Shown here in pieces: positions 18,907 through 28,236 of a stretch of DNA of 64,000 bases; the first letter of the stretch is position 1; each line of letters begins with the position of its first letter. The notes under the pieces were generated by a model that ran no database searches, had not been told where the DNA came from, and saw only the letters and a list, made by a program, of their open reading frames with translations. The position numbers and the translations under genes were made by a program. This DNA comes from Photobacterium jeanii (GTDB lineage: Bacteria; Pseudomonadota; Gammaproteobacteria; Enterobacterales; Vibrionaceae), in contig NZ_LVHF01000012.1 of NCBI RefSeq assembly GCF_001650345.1, positions 806,001 through 870,000 of the forward strand. Reading direction: 5' to 3'.

Positions 18907-20415
18907 TTACGCTTCAATCTCTGCAATTTTCACTTTCCAAATATCTGGGCCTGTTTGGTGGGCATTGTTACCCGTTGAGTCAACTGCCACAGTCACTGGC
19001 ATGTCTTCTACTTCAAACTCGTAGATCGCTTCCATACCAAGGTCTTCAAACGCTACCACGCGTGCTTTCTTAATTGCTTTTGCAACAAGGTAAGCCGCGC
19101 CGCCAACAGCCATCAAATAAACGGCTTTGTTTTGCTTGATAGACTCAATCGCCATTGGACCGCGTTCAGCTTTACCAATCATGCCAGTTAAGCCTGCTTG
19201 TTCAAGCATCATGTCGGTAAACTTATCCATACGGGTAGAGGTTGTAGGGCCAGCAGGACCTACGACTTCATCACCCACTGCATCAACAGGACCAACGTAG
19301 TAGATAAAGCGGTTTTTAAATTCCACAGGGAAGTCTTCACCACGTGCAAGCATATCTTGGATACGTTTATGCGCGGCATCACGACCCGTTAAGATCTTAC
19401 CTGACAGCAGAATGGTTTCGCCTGATTTCCACTCTTGCACGTCTTCTTTCGTAACTTGGTCAACATTCACACGGCGAACGTTATCACCCACTTCCCAAGT
19501 GACTTCAGGCCAATCTTCCAATTTTGGTGGTGTTAGCTCTGCCGGACCATTGCCGTCTAGCGTGAAGTGTACGTGACGCGTTGCTGCACAGTTCGGGATC
19601 ATGCATACCGGCTTAGAAGCTGCATGAGTTGGTGCGGTTTTAATTTTCACATCAAGTACAGTAGTCAAGCCGCCAAGGCCTTGTGCACCGATACCTAGCT
19701 TATTCACGCGATCGTAAATATCTAAGCGCAGTTCTTCTTCTGCGTTTTGCGCGCCACGTTCTTGCAACTCATGGATATCTACCGACTCCATTAGCGATTC
19801 TTTTGCCAATACCGCAGCTTTTTCTGCTGTACCACCAATACCGATACCTAGCATGCCAGGTGGACACCAACCAGCCCCCATTAGCGGTACGGTTTTCTCA
19901 ACCCACTCTGCAACGTCATCAGATGGGTTTAGCATCACCATTTTGGTTTTGTTCTCAGAACCGCCGCCTTTTGCTGCGATTTGAATTTCCACTTTATCGC
20001 CCGGTACCATATCAATATGTACCACGGCAGGAGCATTATCTTTAGTATTCTTGCGACTGCCAGCCGGATCCGCAACAACAGAAGCGCGAAGTGGGTTATC
20101 CGGGTTGGTGTATGCCTGACGAACACCTTCATCAATCATTTGCTGCACAGTAAGATCGCTCTCCCACTGCACATTCATACCAATCTTAACGAAGCAGGTC
20201 ACAATACCTGTGTCCTGACAAATTGGGCGATGACCTTCCGCTGACATGCGCGAGTTAATCAAAATCTGCGCAATAGCATCTTTTGCAGCCTGACTTTGTT
20301 CTTTGTTATAGGCTTTTTCTAATGCTTGAACAAAGTCCAGTGGGTGATAGTAAGAAATGTACTGCAAAGCATCAGCTACACTGCTTATCAGATCTTCTTT
20401 ACGGATGACGGTCAT
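18907..20415 (-). CDS. fumA: Fumarate hydratase, class I (iron-sulfur)
   Basis: A 502-aa class I fumarase, an oxygen-sensitive [4Fe-4S] enzyme converting fumarate to malate in the TCA cycle. The N-terminal alpha domain holds GHRPICQDTGIVTCFVKIG, the later KGGGSENKTKM and WCPPGMLGIGIGG segments, and VCMIPNCAATRHVHF, with the cluster cysteines in these three regions. The beta domain includes FIYYVGPVDAVGDEVVGPAG with the general substrate-binding loop. Length is somewhat short of E. coli FumA/FumB (548 aa). A single gene upstream of a terminator; the leader contains a strong unexplained hairpin. Confidence 0.93.
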   Translation of the reverse strand: MTVIRKEDLISSVADALQYISYYHPLDFVQALEKAYNKEQSQAAKDAIAQILINSRMSAEGHRPICQDTGIVTCFVKIGMNVQWESDLTVQQMIDEGVRQAYTNPDNPLRASVVADPAGSRKNTKDNAPAVVHIDMVPGDKVEIQIAAKGGGSENKTKMVMLNPSDDVAEWVEKTVPLMGAGWCPPGMLGIGIGGTAEKAAVLAKESLMESVDIHELQERGAQNAEEELRLDIYDRVNKLGIGAQGLGGLTTVLDVKIKTAPTHAASKPVCMIPNCAATRHVHFTLDGNGPAELTPPKLEDWPEVTWEVGDNVRRVNVDQVTKEDVQEWKSGETILLSGKILTGRDAAHKRIQDMLARGEDFPVEFKNRFIYYVGPVDAVGDEVVGPAGPTTSTRMDKFTDMMLEQAGLTGMIGKAERGPMAIESIKQNKAVYLMAVGGAAYLVAKAIKKARVVAFEDLGMEAIYEFEVEDMPVTVAVDSTGNNAHQTGPDIWKVKIAEIEA

Positions 20416-20468
20416 ATATGCCCTCGTTGATTATTATCATTCCATGGCGCCCGAATTGCTTCCAATCT

Positions 20469-20511
20469 GTGGTTGCCACCCTGTCGAGACAGGTAGGGAT
20501 GGGGCAACCAC
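20469..20511 (-). other. Strong structured element in the fumA leader
   Basis: A nine-base-pair outer stem (GTGGTTGCC / GGCAACCAC) encloses an inner perfect stem CCTGTC/GACAGG with an asymmetric bulge. It lies 54-96 bp upstream of the fumarase start, in its probable leader. No T run follows in either direction, so it is not a simple terminator. It might be an RNA control element, a protein-binding site or a palindromic repeat. Confidence 0.5.
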
Positions 20512-20678
20512 GCTGCCATATTCCGTTGGCTAGTTCCTTCTATATATTTACTGACTTAAAAGGCTGTAAATACACCGAAAGGATCATCCTTGGGCGTCGT
20601 ATTTAAAACTCACTTTATGATACTCTTGCGGTCAACTTCGCGCTACGCGCTAATCGAACACCTGTCACAAAAAAGAAA

Positions 20679-22094
20679 ATGATTTGTAAATCACAATCTC
20701 CGCTCATTATCGAGCAACTTGAGTATCATCCGACAGCATCACTGGAATGGTTTGCACCTCTCGCAGCAATGCCTTGGGCTATGATATTACGCTCAGCAGC
20801 TAACAACCATCCAGATAATCGCTTTGATATTTTAGTTGCTGATCCTTTAGCCACTTTAGAGACACAAGGTGATACAACGCGTATTAAATTGTCAGATAGT
20901 GATGAAAAAACCAGCACTTCTGATCCGTTCGAGTTAGTCGCTACGCTTGAAGCACAATTATTACCCGAACTTAAACCTATGGCAGGCATCCCTTTTCTTG
21001 GTGGCGCATTAGGTTTTTGGGGTTACGATTTAGGTCGTCGCGTCGAAAAAGTGCCTTGTTTAGCAGAACATGATTTATCAACGCCTGATATGGCGATAGG
21101 AATTTATGACTGGGCGCTGATTGCTGATCATCAAGCACAAAAACTCTTTCTGATCTCACCGCAAGGAAGTGAGCGTTTAGCTTGGCTTAATACGCAAAAA
21201 GAGCGTTATACATGCAAAAATATGCTGAGCCACGAAAATCATGGTTTACAACATTCAGATGATTTCGCATTAACATCTGATTGGTCAGCCAACATGACTA
21301 TCGAGAGTTATTGCAATAAGTTTAAGTGCATTCAAGATTATTTAACATCCGGTGACTGTTACCAAATCAACCTTGCTCAGCGCTTCTCTGCTCAGTACCA
21401 AGGTGATGAATGGCAAGCTTATTTGAAACTGGAGCAGCAAAATGGCGCCCCTTTCTCTGGCTTTATTCGCCTAGCCGACAGCGCGATTTTATCCGTCTCA
21501 CCTGAGCGCTTTTTGCAGCACCAAGACAAAGCCATTGAAACCAAGCCGATCAAAGGCACTCGCCCGCGCTTTACTGATCCAAGCGAAGATAAACAAAGTG
21601 CCGACGATTTACGCCAAGCTGATAAAGATCGTTCTGAAAACCTGATGATTGTTGATCTACTGCGTAACGATATTGGCCGTGTCGCCAAAGCTGGCACAGT
21701 TCGTGTTCCTAAGCTATTTGATATCGAAAGCTTCCCAGCGGTGCATCACTTAGTTAGTACAGTGACAGGTGAACTCGATCAACAATACACGCCTACCGAT
21801 TTACTACGTGCCTGTTTCCCTGGCGGCTCTATTACGGGAGCACCAAAGGTGCGTGCGATGGAAATTATTGAAGAATTAGAACCACACCGCCGCAATGTAT
21901 ATTGTGGCAGCATCGGCTACATTAGCCGCTGTGGCACTATGGATACCAGTATAACTATTCGCACTCTTGTCGCTGAACAGCAGAAAATTCATGCGTGGGC
22001 CGGTGGCGGGATTGTCGCAGATAGCCAAGATCACAGTGAGTACCAAGAAACACTGGACAAACTGAGTAAGATTTTGCCACTCTTGAGTAAATAG
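20679..22094 (+). CDS. pabB: Aminodeoxychorismate synthase component I
   Basis: A 471-aa chorismate-using enzyme that, with the PabA glutaminase, makes 4-amino-4-deoxychorismate for folate synthesis. The N-terminal anthranilate-synthase-I-type domain (WAMILRSAANNHPDNRFD, AGIPFLGGALGFWGYDLGRR) precedes the catalytic domain with IETKPIKGTRPRF, the Lys nucleophile region typical of PabB rather than TrpE, then DRSENLMIVDLLRNDIGRVA, FPGGSITGAPKVRAMEII and WAGGGIVADSQ. Followed by nudL and sdaC-sdaA as in E. coli. The start has only a weak purine-rich ribosome-binding region. Confidence 0.95.
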   Translation: MICKSQSPLIIEQLEYHPTASLEWFAPLAAMPWAMILRSAANNHPDNRFDILVADPLATLETQGDTTRIKLSDSDEKTSTSDPFELVATLEAQLLPELKPMAGIPFLGGALGFWGYDLGRRVEKVPCLAEHDLSTPDMAIGIYDWALIADHQAQKLFLISPQGSERLAWLNTQKERYTCKNMLSHENHGLQHSDDFALTSDWSANMTIESYCNKFKCIQDYLTSGDCYQINLAQRFSAQYQGDEWQAYLKLEQQNGAPFSGFIRLADSAILSVSPERFLQHQDKAIETKPIKGTRPRFTDPSEDKQSADDLRQADKDRSENLMIVDLLRNDIGRVAKAGTVRVPKLFDIESFPAVHHLVSTVTGELDQQYTPTDLLRACFPGGSITGAPKVRAMEIIEELEPHRRNVYCGSIGYISRCGTMDTSITIRTLVAEQQKIHAWAGGGIVADSQDHSEYQETLDKLSKILPLLSK

Positions 22095-22174
22095 TAAGTA
22101 ACGTGGCTATCGAGTCGACGCGTGCCAAATAACGCGAAAAAGACACTCGTAGACAACTAATTTATCAAATCGAC

Positions 22175-22195
22175 ACCTCTCAGGGATTGAGAGGT
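22175..22195. other. Perfect 8-bp hairpin between pabB and nudL
   Basis: ACCTCTCA / TGAGAGGT with a five-base loop, without a T run in either direction. Purpose unclear; it could stabilise the pabB 3' end or bind a protein. Confidence 0.4.
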
Positions 22196-22310
22196 AATCA
22201 CAACGTACACACTGTACTCGTTAACTAGGGTATATACTTGATATAAGCCTCAGTATCGCTTTTACAAACGTTTTGCTCGATAACACTGTGATGCCAGCCA
22301 AGGATGGATA

Positions 22311-22952
22311 ATGGATCAACAACAGCTACTTAGCCGATTTATGTTAGCGCCGACCGCAGATTATGATGCAAGCCATCAGCTGCGTATTCGCCAACAATTT
22401 ACGGCGAGTATGCCCCACCCATCTCCTTCATCTCAGGCTAAATCTGCGCAGAAGTTTAAACCTGCCGCGGTATTGATCTCGTTAGTTCCTCGCAATAATA
22501 GCTTTAATGTGGTGTTCACAGAACGCGCAAAACACCTGAAGCATCACCCTGGGCAAGTCGCGTTTCCCGGAGGGAAAAAAGAAGATCACGATAGCGATTT
22601 AATTGACACTGCGTTACGAGAAACTTACGAAGAGACAGGAATTATTTGTCATCGTGATAACATTTTAGGACAGCTTCCTGTGCTACCGACGATCAGTGGA
22701 TATGCTGTCACGCCATATTTATCAACAATTTCCCCAAACTACATTCCTAAATTAGATTGCAACGAAGTTGATAATTTATTCGAGGTACCCATAAGCTTTC
22801 TAATCAATCCGTTGAATATAAAAAGCCATAGATTTACAATAAACGGGCAATTCCATGATATTTATTCCATATCATTCAGCAAATATTCAATTTGGGGCGC
22901 AACCGCGCAAATGATTAAAATTTTATCAACTCAACTTTGGCATGAGCCATAG
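22311..22952 (+). CDS. nudL: Nudix CoA pyrophosphatase-type hydrolase
   Basis: A 213-aa Nudix hydrolase of the NudL/YeaB family, thought to hydrolyse CoA and its thioesters to 4'-phosphopantetheine and 3',5'-ADP. The family-specific HHPGQVAFPGGKKEDHDSD leads into the Nudix helix ALRETYEETGI with its metal-binding Glu residues. It follows pabB on the same strand as in E. coli, and has a good AAGGATGG Shine-Dalgarno sequence. Its own promoter is likely in the 216-bp gap after pabB. Confidence 0.9.
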   Translation: MDQQQLLSRFMLAPTADYDASHQLRIRQQFTASMPHPSPSSQAKSAQKFKPAAVLISLVPRNNSFNVVFTERAKHLKHHPGQVAFPGGKKEDHDSDLIDTALRETYEETGIICHRDNILGQLPVLPTISGYAVTPYLSTISPNYIPKLDCNEVDNLFEVPISFLINPLNIKSHRFTINGQFHDIYSISFSKYSIWGATAQMIKILSTQLWHEP

Positions 22953-22997
22953 TATCCCGTCGCATTACTTTATCTAATGTTAATAGAATATAAAGCG

Positions 22998-23011
22998 TGA
23001 TCGTGATCACC
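22998..23011 (+). promoter_or_regulatory. Candidate CRP site upstream of sdaC
   Basis: GTGATCGTGATCAC fits the CRP core GTGA-N6-TCAC exactly. It lies about 120 bp before the serine transporter gene, which is catabolite-activated in E. coli. Binding is inferred. Confidence 0.65.
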
Positions 23012-23131
23012 TTTAATTGTATTGCAAAACCCATACATCCAATAACGAGATCTTAATCAAAGTTTTACTTCTATAAATCCTGAAAATGCGCACCGTTCCT
23101 AACGTTCCCGTTCCAAAGTTGGATTTATATT

Positions 23132-24382
23132 ATGCAAACTACTACAAGTTCTGCTTCAACCTCCGTTCCTAAAACCAAATGGACTTATAAAGATTTCACA
23201 TGGGCACTATCGCTGTTCGGTACAGCTGTAGGTGCAGGTGTTCTTTTCCTTCCAATTAAAGCTGGTGCTGGTGGTTTCTGGCCTCTAGTTATCCTAGCGT
23301 TGATCGCGGCACCAATGACTTGGTTCGCACACAAAAGTCTTGCTCGTTTCGTTCTTTCTTCTAAGAACCCTGATGCAGATATCACTGATACTGTAGAAGA
23401 GCACTTCGGTAAAACTGGCGCAAACATTATTACCTTTGCCTACTTCTTCGCCATTTACCCAATTGTACTTATCTACGGTGTAGGTATTACGAACACTGTT
23501 GATTCATTCCTAATTAACCAAATGGGTATGGAATCAATCCCTCGTCCGCTACTTTCAGGTGTACTTATTGCACTAATGACAGCTGGTGTTGTGTTCGGTA
23601 AAGAACTCATGCTGAAAGCAACTTCAGCAATGGTTTACCCACTAGTATTTATCCTACTAGCACTTTCTTTCTACCTAATTCCTGAGTGGAACACGTCTAT
23701 GATGGAAGTTGCACCAGACTGGTCTGCAATGCCTGCAGTAATCTGGTTAGCGATTCCAATCATCGTATTCTCATTCAACCACAGCCCAATCATCAGCCAG
23801 TTCACTAAAGAACAACGTCGTGTACACGGTGACAACGCAGTAGCTAAAACTGACATGATCACTGGCGGCGCAGCAATGATGCTTATGAGCTTCGTAATGT
23901 TCTTCGTATTCTCTGTAGTGCTTTCAATGTCACCAGAGCAACTAGCACAAGCTAAAGCGGAAAACATCAGCGTTCTTTCTTACCTAGCGAACGTTCACGA
24001 GTCACCACTGATTTCTTTGCTTGGTCCACTAGTTGCTTTTGCTGCTATCACTTCAAGCTACTTTGGTCACTTCCTAGGCGCTCACGAAGGTCTTGTAGGT
24101 CTAATCAAATCTGAGAAGACTTCAGTGAAGAAAGCAGAAAAGATTTCTCTAGGTTTCATCGTAGTTACAACTTGGATTATCGCAATTATCAACCCAAGCA
24201 TCCTAGGTATGATTGAAACCATGGGCGCACCAATGATTGCTGCAATCCTGTTCCTAATGCCTGTATTTGCAATGTACAAAGTACCAGCGATGGCGAAGTA
24301 CAAAACTTCAACACCTGTACGTCTTTTCACTGCAGCATGTGGTATCGCGGCAATTACCTCTGTAATCTACGGCGCGCTATAA
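23132..24382 (+). CDS. sdaC: Serine/threonine transporter, HAAAP family
   Basis: A 416-aa inner-membrane amino-acid:proton symporter of the hydroxy/aromatic amino-acid permease family, about eleven TM segments. After a polar N-terminus the first TM reads ALSLFGTAVGAGVLFLPI, the substrate-site motif of the family; SFNHSPIISQF in the middle is a further hallmark of SdaC-type carriers. It is followed by sdaA on the same strand, so imported serine is delivered to deamination. A CRP site lies upstream and a terminator downstream, so the two genes may be partly uncoupled. Confidence 0.93.
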   Translation: MQTTTSSASTSVPKTKWTYKDFTWALSLFGTAVGAGVLFLPIKAGAGGFWPLVILALIAAPMTWFAHKSLARFVLSSKNPDADITDTVEEHFGKTGANIITFAYFFAIYPIVLIYGVGITNTVDSFLINQMGMESIPRPLLSGVLIALMTAGVVFGKELMLKATSAMVYPLVFILLALSFYLIPEWNTSMMEVAPDWSAMPAVIWLAIPIIVFSFNHSPIISQFTKEQRRVHGDNAVAKTDMITGGAAMMLMSFVMFFVFSVVLSMSPEQLAQAKAENISVLSYLANVHESPLISLLGPLVAFAAITSSYFGHFLGAHEGLVGLIKSEKTSVKKAEKISLGFIVVTTWIIAIINPSILGMIETMGAPMIAAILFLMPVFAMYKVPAMAKYKTSTPVRLFTAACGIAAITSVIYGAL

Positions 24383-24479
24383 TCTAACTAGTGATAGAGT
24401 GAAGACTATGTGGGCTTCGTCAAGAAAATGTGCCACAACGCATGGTCTTCAAAAAGAAATCGCGTAGAATAGTAAATAC

Positions 24480-24516
24480 AAAGAGCAGGGATGGTTCATC
24501 ACTGCTCTTTTGTTTT
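24480..24516 (+). terminator. Terminator between sdaC and sdaA
   Basis: AAAGAGCAG / CTGCTCTTT stem, extended by an inner GATG/CATC pairing, followed by TTGTTTT. It may set a lower level of readthrough into sdaA. Confidence 0.8.
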
Positions 24517-24608
24517 CTGATATCTCGCCAAGGAAGGGGCGAGACAATTAAAACGATACAGCCAGTTTAAGAGCAGAACGCTAAAAACCAGGCTGAGGTA
24601 AAATACAG

Positions 24609-25970
24609 ATGATCAGTGTTTTTGATATCTACAAAATCGGTGTGGGTCCTTCCAGTTCACACACTGTAGGTCCAATGAAAGCGGGTAAAGAGTTTATCGA
24701 TGACCTGCGTGCAATGGGCAAGTTACGTGATGTGACCAAAATTACCGTGGACGTTTATGGTTCGCTTTCTCTTACCGGTAAAGGTCACCACACAGATATC
24801 GCTATCATTATGGGTCTTGCAGGCAACAGTCCTGAGCATGTTGATATTGATAGCATCCCTGGCTTTATTGCTCGCGTTGAAGAAACCGAGCGCCTACCTG
24901 TTGGTATGCACTGCCACACCGTTGACTTCCCTCGTGACGGTGGCATGAACTTCCACACGACTAACCTACCTCTTCACGAAAATGGTATGACTATTACTGC
25001 GCATATCAATGAAGAAGTAGCTTACCAAAAGACTTACTACTCTATCGGTGGTGGCTTCATCGTTGATGAAGAAAACTTCGGTAAAGAAGCTGAGTCTACG
25101 GTAAAAGTTCCTTACATGTTCACCACAGCTGAAGAGCTTGTTGACCAATGTAAAGAAAGCGGTCTTTCTATCAGCTCGCTAGTAATGTCTAACGAGCGTG
25201 CAATGAACGCTGAAGAAGAAATTAATACTTACTTCTCTAATATCTGGAAAACCATGCGTGAGTGTATGGAACGTGGTATGAGCGAAGAAGGTATCCTACC
25301 TGGTCCACTACGTGTTCCTCGTCGTGCTGCAGCCCTACGTCAGCAGCTAATGACTAGCGAAAAACTAAGCAATGACCCTATGACTGTTGTTGATTGGGTT
25401 AACATGTACGCTTTCGCAGTTAACGAAGAAAACGCAGCAGGTGGTCGTGTTGTTACAGCTCCAACAAACGGCGCATGTGGCATCATTCCAGCAGTACTGG
25501 CTTACTACGACAAGTTCATCCAGTCTGTTGGTCCTAAAGAATACACGCGTTACTTCGCAGCTTCTGGTGCGATCGGTGGTCTTTACAAGCGTAACGCTTC
25601 TATCTCTGGCGCTGAAGTTGGCTGTCAGGGTGAAGTAGGTGTTGCATGTTCTATGGCGGCGGCTGGTCTTGCTGAGCTTATGGGTGGTAGCCCTGAGCAA
25701 GTATGTATGGCTGCAGAAATCGCAATGGAACACAACCTAGGTCTTACTTGTGACCCAGTTGCAGGTCAGGTACAGGTTCCTTGTATCGAGCGTAACGGTA
25801 TCGCAGCGGTTAAAGCTATCAACGCAACACGTATGGCACTTCGCCGTGCTTCTGCACCACGTGTATCGCTAGATAAAGTTATCGAAACTATGCTTGAAAC
25901 TGGTAAAGACATGAATGCTAAATACCGTGAGACTTCTCAAGGTGGTCTAGCAATCAAAGTAATCTGTTAA
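24609..25970 (+). CDS. sdaA: L-serine ammonia-lyase (iron-sulfur)
   Basis: A 453-aa [4Fe-4S] serine deaminase converting L-serine to pyruvate and ammonia. The N-terminal ACT-like beta domain opens with [19 protein letters not shown], the substrate-contact SSSHT motif, and the alpha domain holds [37 protein letters not shown] and [19 protein letters not shown], which supply the cluster cysteines. It is the family's single-chain form, close in length to E. coli SdaA (454 aa). Downstream of sdaC with a terminator between the two. Confidence 0.97.
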   Translation: MISVFDIYKIGVGPSSSHTVGPMKAGKEFIDDLRAMGKLRDVTKITVDVYGSLSLTGKGHHTDIAIIMGLAGNSPEHVDIDSIPGFIARVEETERLPVGMHCHTVDFPRDGGMNFHTTNLPLHENGMTITAHINEEVAYQKTYYSIGGGFIVDEENFGKEAESTVKVPYMFTTAEELVDQCKESGLSISSLVMSNERAMNAEEEINTYFSNIWKTMRECMERGMSEEGILPGPLRVPRRAAALRQQLMTSEKLSNDPMTVVDWVNMYAFAVNEENAAGGRVVTAPTNGACGIIPAVLAYYDKFIQSVGPKEYTRYFAASGAIGGLYKRNASISGAEVGCQGEVGVACSMAAAGLAELMGGSPEQVCMAAEIAMEHNLGLTCDPVAGQVQVPCIERNGIAAVKAINATRMALRRASAPRVSLDKVIETMLETGKDMNAKYRETSQGGLAIKVIC

Positions 25971-25992
25971 TATCGGTTATTAGCTAAATAGC

Positions 25993-26029
25993 AAAAAGCG
26001 ACTACCCTTTGGGTCAGTCGCTTTTTTTA
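25993..26029 (+). terminator. Rho-independent terminator of sdaA
   Basis: AAAAAGCGACT / AGTCGCTTTTT stem with an inner ACCC/GGGT pairing, then a T run. Confidence 0.92.
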
Positions 26030-26107
26030 TTGCCTACAATCCACAGCTCAATACTTATCAGTCATCTACCCAGCGACTTTTCTGCAATTGGCTTGTTCAA
26101 ATAGCCA

Positions 26108-27067
26108 CTAATTCGCCCTTGCCAACAAAGCTTCAATGTCTTCTGCGGTGGCTTCGCCATTTTGTAACCGCGCTAACCATGAAATTGGGATCCCTTTTTC
26201 ATCGCCAAAGCCATAGCAAGCCCCTGCGATTGCGCCAATAAGCATCGCACGTCCACAACTATCACCAGAAGCGCGAATGTTGTTTAGCACCGCCTCTGTA
26301 AAGCTATCACTGTTTTGTAGTATCCATGCCGACAGTGGCAAGCTGTCAGGCAAGTGACAAGCTTGATTGACGATAGTCAGAACATGGTTGAGATCGTTCA
26401 CATCCCCAGTCAGCGCCCTCACCTGCTCGATTTTGTCACGGATAGGCTCTGGCGATTTTATTTTGAGAATATTAAGGACAGGATCAATCCGTTGTGAACG
26501 CAGTGCTTCATTTAACGCACTAGCAAAGGCTTTCGCACACTGAAGTGCTGTATCGCCTTGATGAGTAATACCAACGATACGATCAATTTCTTGTTCGAGT
26601 TGCTCAGAAGAATACTTAAGTGCGACCAGAGCAGGTACAGCGCATAATGCAGGATTTTGATCATCATCGCTGCCAGAGTCTTCAGGCCAATCTTCTGGGT
26701 CTTGCGAAAATAATGTGAGTAATAATGCCTTGGTGGGAGTATCAACATAACCCATGAATTCACCGCCCGGGCCAAAATACTCCAGCATTTGTTGCTGCAT
26801 TTGATTAATAGACAGACTTGGATCAGCCAGTAAGCGAATGTACAAGGCTAGCCATTCACCGTAGATGGTTTGCTCCCCTGCCACCAGCTTATCGTGAGCA
26901 TAATAGCCATCGACACCCTGATAGTGTTCAGCATTAGGTTCAATAAAAGGAAAGTTGGGAAGTGAGGTCAGCGCTTTAATGCGCTCGGGTGAGTATATCC
27001 AGTGAGTACCCATACTCGCAGCATCTGCAATCAAAGCCCCCATGATTGCTGCATAACGTCGTGCCAT
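26108..27067 (-). CDS. ADP-ribosylglycohydrolase-family protein
   Basis: A 319-aa protein of the ADP-ribosylglycohydrolase (DraG/ARH) fold. The N-terminal motif reads GALIADAASMGTHWIYSPER and the C-terminal one SGDSCGRAMLIGAIAGACYG. In classic enzymes the latter region carries a GGDTDT metal-binding motif; here the second acidic position is replaced, and the N-terminal GD has become AD. This is the divergent clade I associate with crystallin-J1-like relatives. It may still bind metal but its substrate is unknown. A good Shine-Dalgarno sequence (AAGGAAGG) precedes the ATG; the gene stands alone. Confidence 0.82.
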   Translation of the reverse strand: MARRYAAIMGALIADAASMGTHWIYSPERIKALTSLPNFPFIEPNAEHYQGVDGYYAHDKLVAGEQTIYGEWLALYIRLLADPSLSINQMQQQMLEYFGPGGEFMGYVDTPTKALLLTLFSQDPEDWPEDSGSDDDQNPALCAVPALVALKYSSEQLEQEIDRIVGITHQGDTALQCAKAFASALNEALRSQRIDPVLNILKIKSPEPIRDKIEQVRALTGDVNDLNHVLTIVNQACHLPDSLPLSAWILQNSDSFTEAVLNNIRASGDSCGRAMLIGAIAGACYGFGDEKGIPISWLARLQNGEATAEDIEALLARAN

Positions 27068-27126
27068 AGCGCCTTCCTTAGATCGTCAAAGAATAATGGT
27101 GTAAGACAATACTATTCTAGACGATC

Positions 27127-27154
27127 AAAAAAACCTCGCCGAAGCGAGGTTTTT
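27127..27154. terminator. Terminator downstream of satP
   Basis: AAACCTCGC/GCGAGGTTT stem with a CGAA loop, A run on the left and T run on the right. It lies 18 bp beyond the satP stop on the leftward side. Confidence 0.88.
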
Positions 27155-27171
27155 CTAAGAATTCAGAGCAA

Positions 27172-27765
27172 TTAAGCTGCCGCTTTTAGGCTTGCTGCTT
27201 GAGCTGCTTTCTTCTCACCGATTGGTAGTACTGTGCGACCAAACTCGTTGTTTAGTACTTGCGCCATTGCGAAGTAAATAGCACTTGCACCACAGATGAT
27301 ACCTTCAAAACCAGCGATTGTGCCGATTAGCGCGCTACCAGTGAAGTCACGAGCTGCAAGAAGGAAGAATAATACTGTTAGAGAAGCAAATACGAATTGC
27401 TTAGCACGTGGGTAGCATAGTGAACCGATGAACATGAAGCCAGTGAAGATGCCCCATAGTAGTAGGTACCAACCCATGAATGGTGCAGGGCTTGCAGCTA
27501 GACCCATCTTAGGCATAACCATTAGACCAACAAGCGTTAGCCAGAATAGACCGTAAGAAGTAAATGCCGTTGTACCGAACGTGTCACCACGTTTGAAGCA
27601 CATCATGCCTACTAGCACTTGACCAAGACCACCGTAGAAGATACCCATTGCTAGGATCATTGAATCAACAGGAAAGAAACCCGCATTGTGAATGTTTAAA
27701 AGGATGGTAGTCATACCAAAGCCCATTAAACCTAATGGTGCTGGGTTAGCTAGTTTTGTAGACAT
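27172..27765 (-). CDS. satP: Acetate/succinate transporter SatP (YaaH family)
   Basis: A 197-aa inner-membrane transporter of the AceTr (GPR1/FUN34/YaaH) family with six TM helices. The family signature [20 protein letters not shown] stands at the N-terminus, with [13 protein letters not shown] in the third helix and a conserved [12 protein letters not shown] near the end. Closely similar in layout to E. coli SatP (188 aa), which exchanges acetate and succinate with protons. It is a single-gene unit with its own terminator. Confidence 0.94.
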   Translation of the reverse strand: MSTKLANPAPLGLMGFGMTTILLNIHNAGFFPVDSMILAMGIFYGGLGQVLVGMMCFKRGDTFGTTAFTSYGLFWLTLVGLMVMPKMGLAASPAPFMGWYLLLWGIFTGFMFIGSLCYPRAKQFVFASLTVLFFLLAARDFTGSALIGTIAGFEGIICGASAIYFAMAQVLNNEFGRTVLPIGEKKAAQAASLKAAA

Positions 27766-28098
27766 TGAGTTCCCCTACAGGACGTAGTTCAAAAAAAGTA
27801 ATAAATATTAAAAAATGTATGCATGTGTAATGCGCGGCGAATTCTAATAGAAGAAAATACGGAGATCAATCCAATCAGCGTTGAAAAAAGCATCAAACGG
27901 GAAAAATATTCAAGTTTTTTGATTTAAGTAAATATCGAGAAGCTCATTTTTATTGATACAAGTGTTACTAACTGTAAAATCTGTAACTCCTCACCTGCTT
28001 AGCCGCTTTGATAAAACACAGCTCATCTATCTAAATCCCCTGACATCTACCGAGCAAAAATCTCATTACGCAAAGTCAAAGTGCCAAACTCAGCGCAC
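27766..28098. other. Intergenic region upstream of satP
   Basis: AT-rich sequence between satP (leftward) and the udp terminator. It should hold the satP promoter. I see no clear binding box, and the one open frame in it runs into the udp terminator and has no family resemblance. Confidence 0.5.
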
Positions 28099-28122
28099 AA
28101 AAAAACCACCCGAAGGTGGTTC
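28099..28122 (-). terminator. Rho-independent terminator of udp
   Basis: AACCACC/GGTGGTT stem with a CGAA loop and, read leftward, a run of seven or more T residues. It stands 115 bp after the udp stop; the interval holds nothing else recognisable. Confidence 0.85.
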
Positions 28123-28236
28123 TTATATGTCATCGAAATTAGAGCAATGAAAGAGAGTGTAGCCTTTTCACCAAGAGCTTTGTCCAAATAGCCTTAATGC
28201 CTCGCACTCTCTCCATTCACTTAATCACGTTAACTA

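Noticed and set aside
27953-28150. 65-codon open frame between satP and udp
   Set aside because: It runs through the udp terminator, lacks a ribosome-binding site and has no family features.
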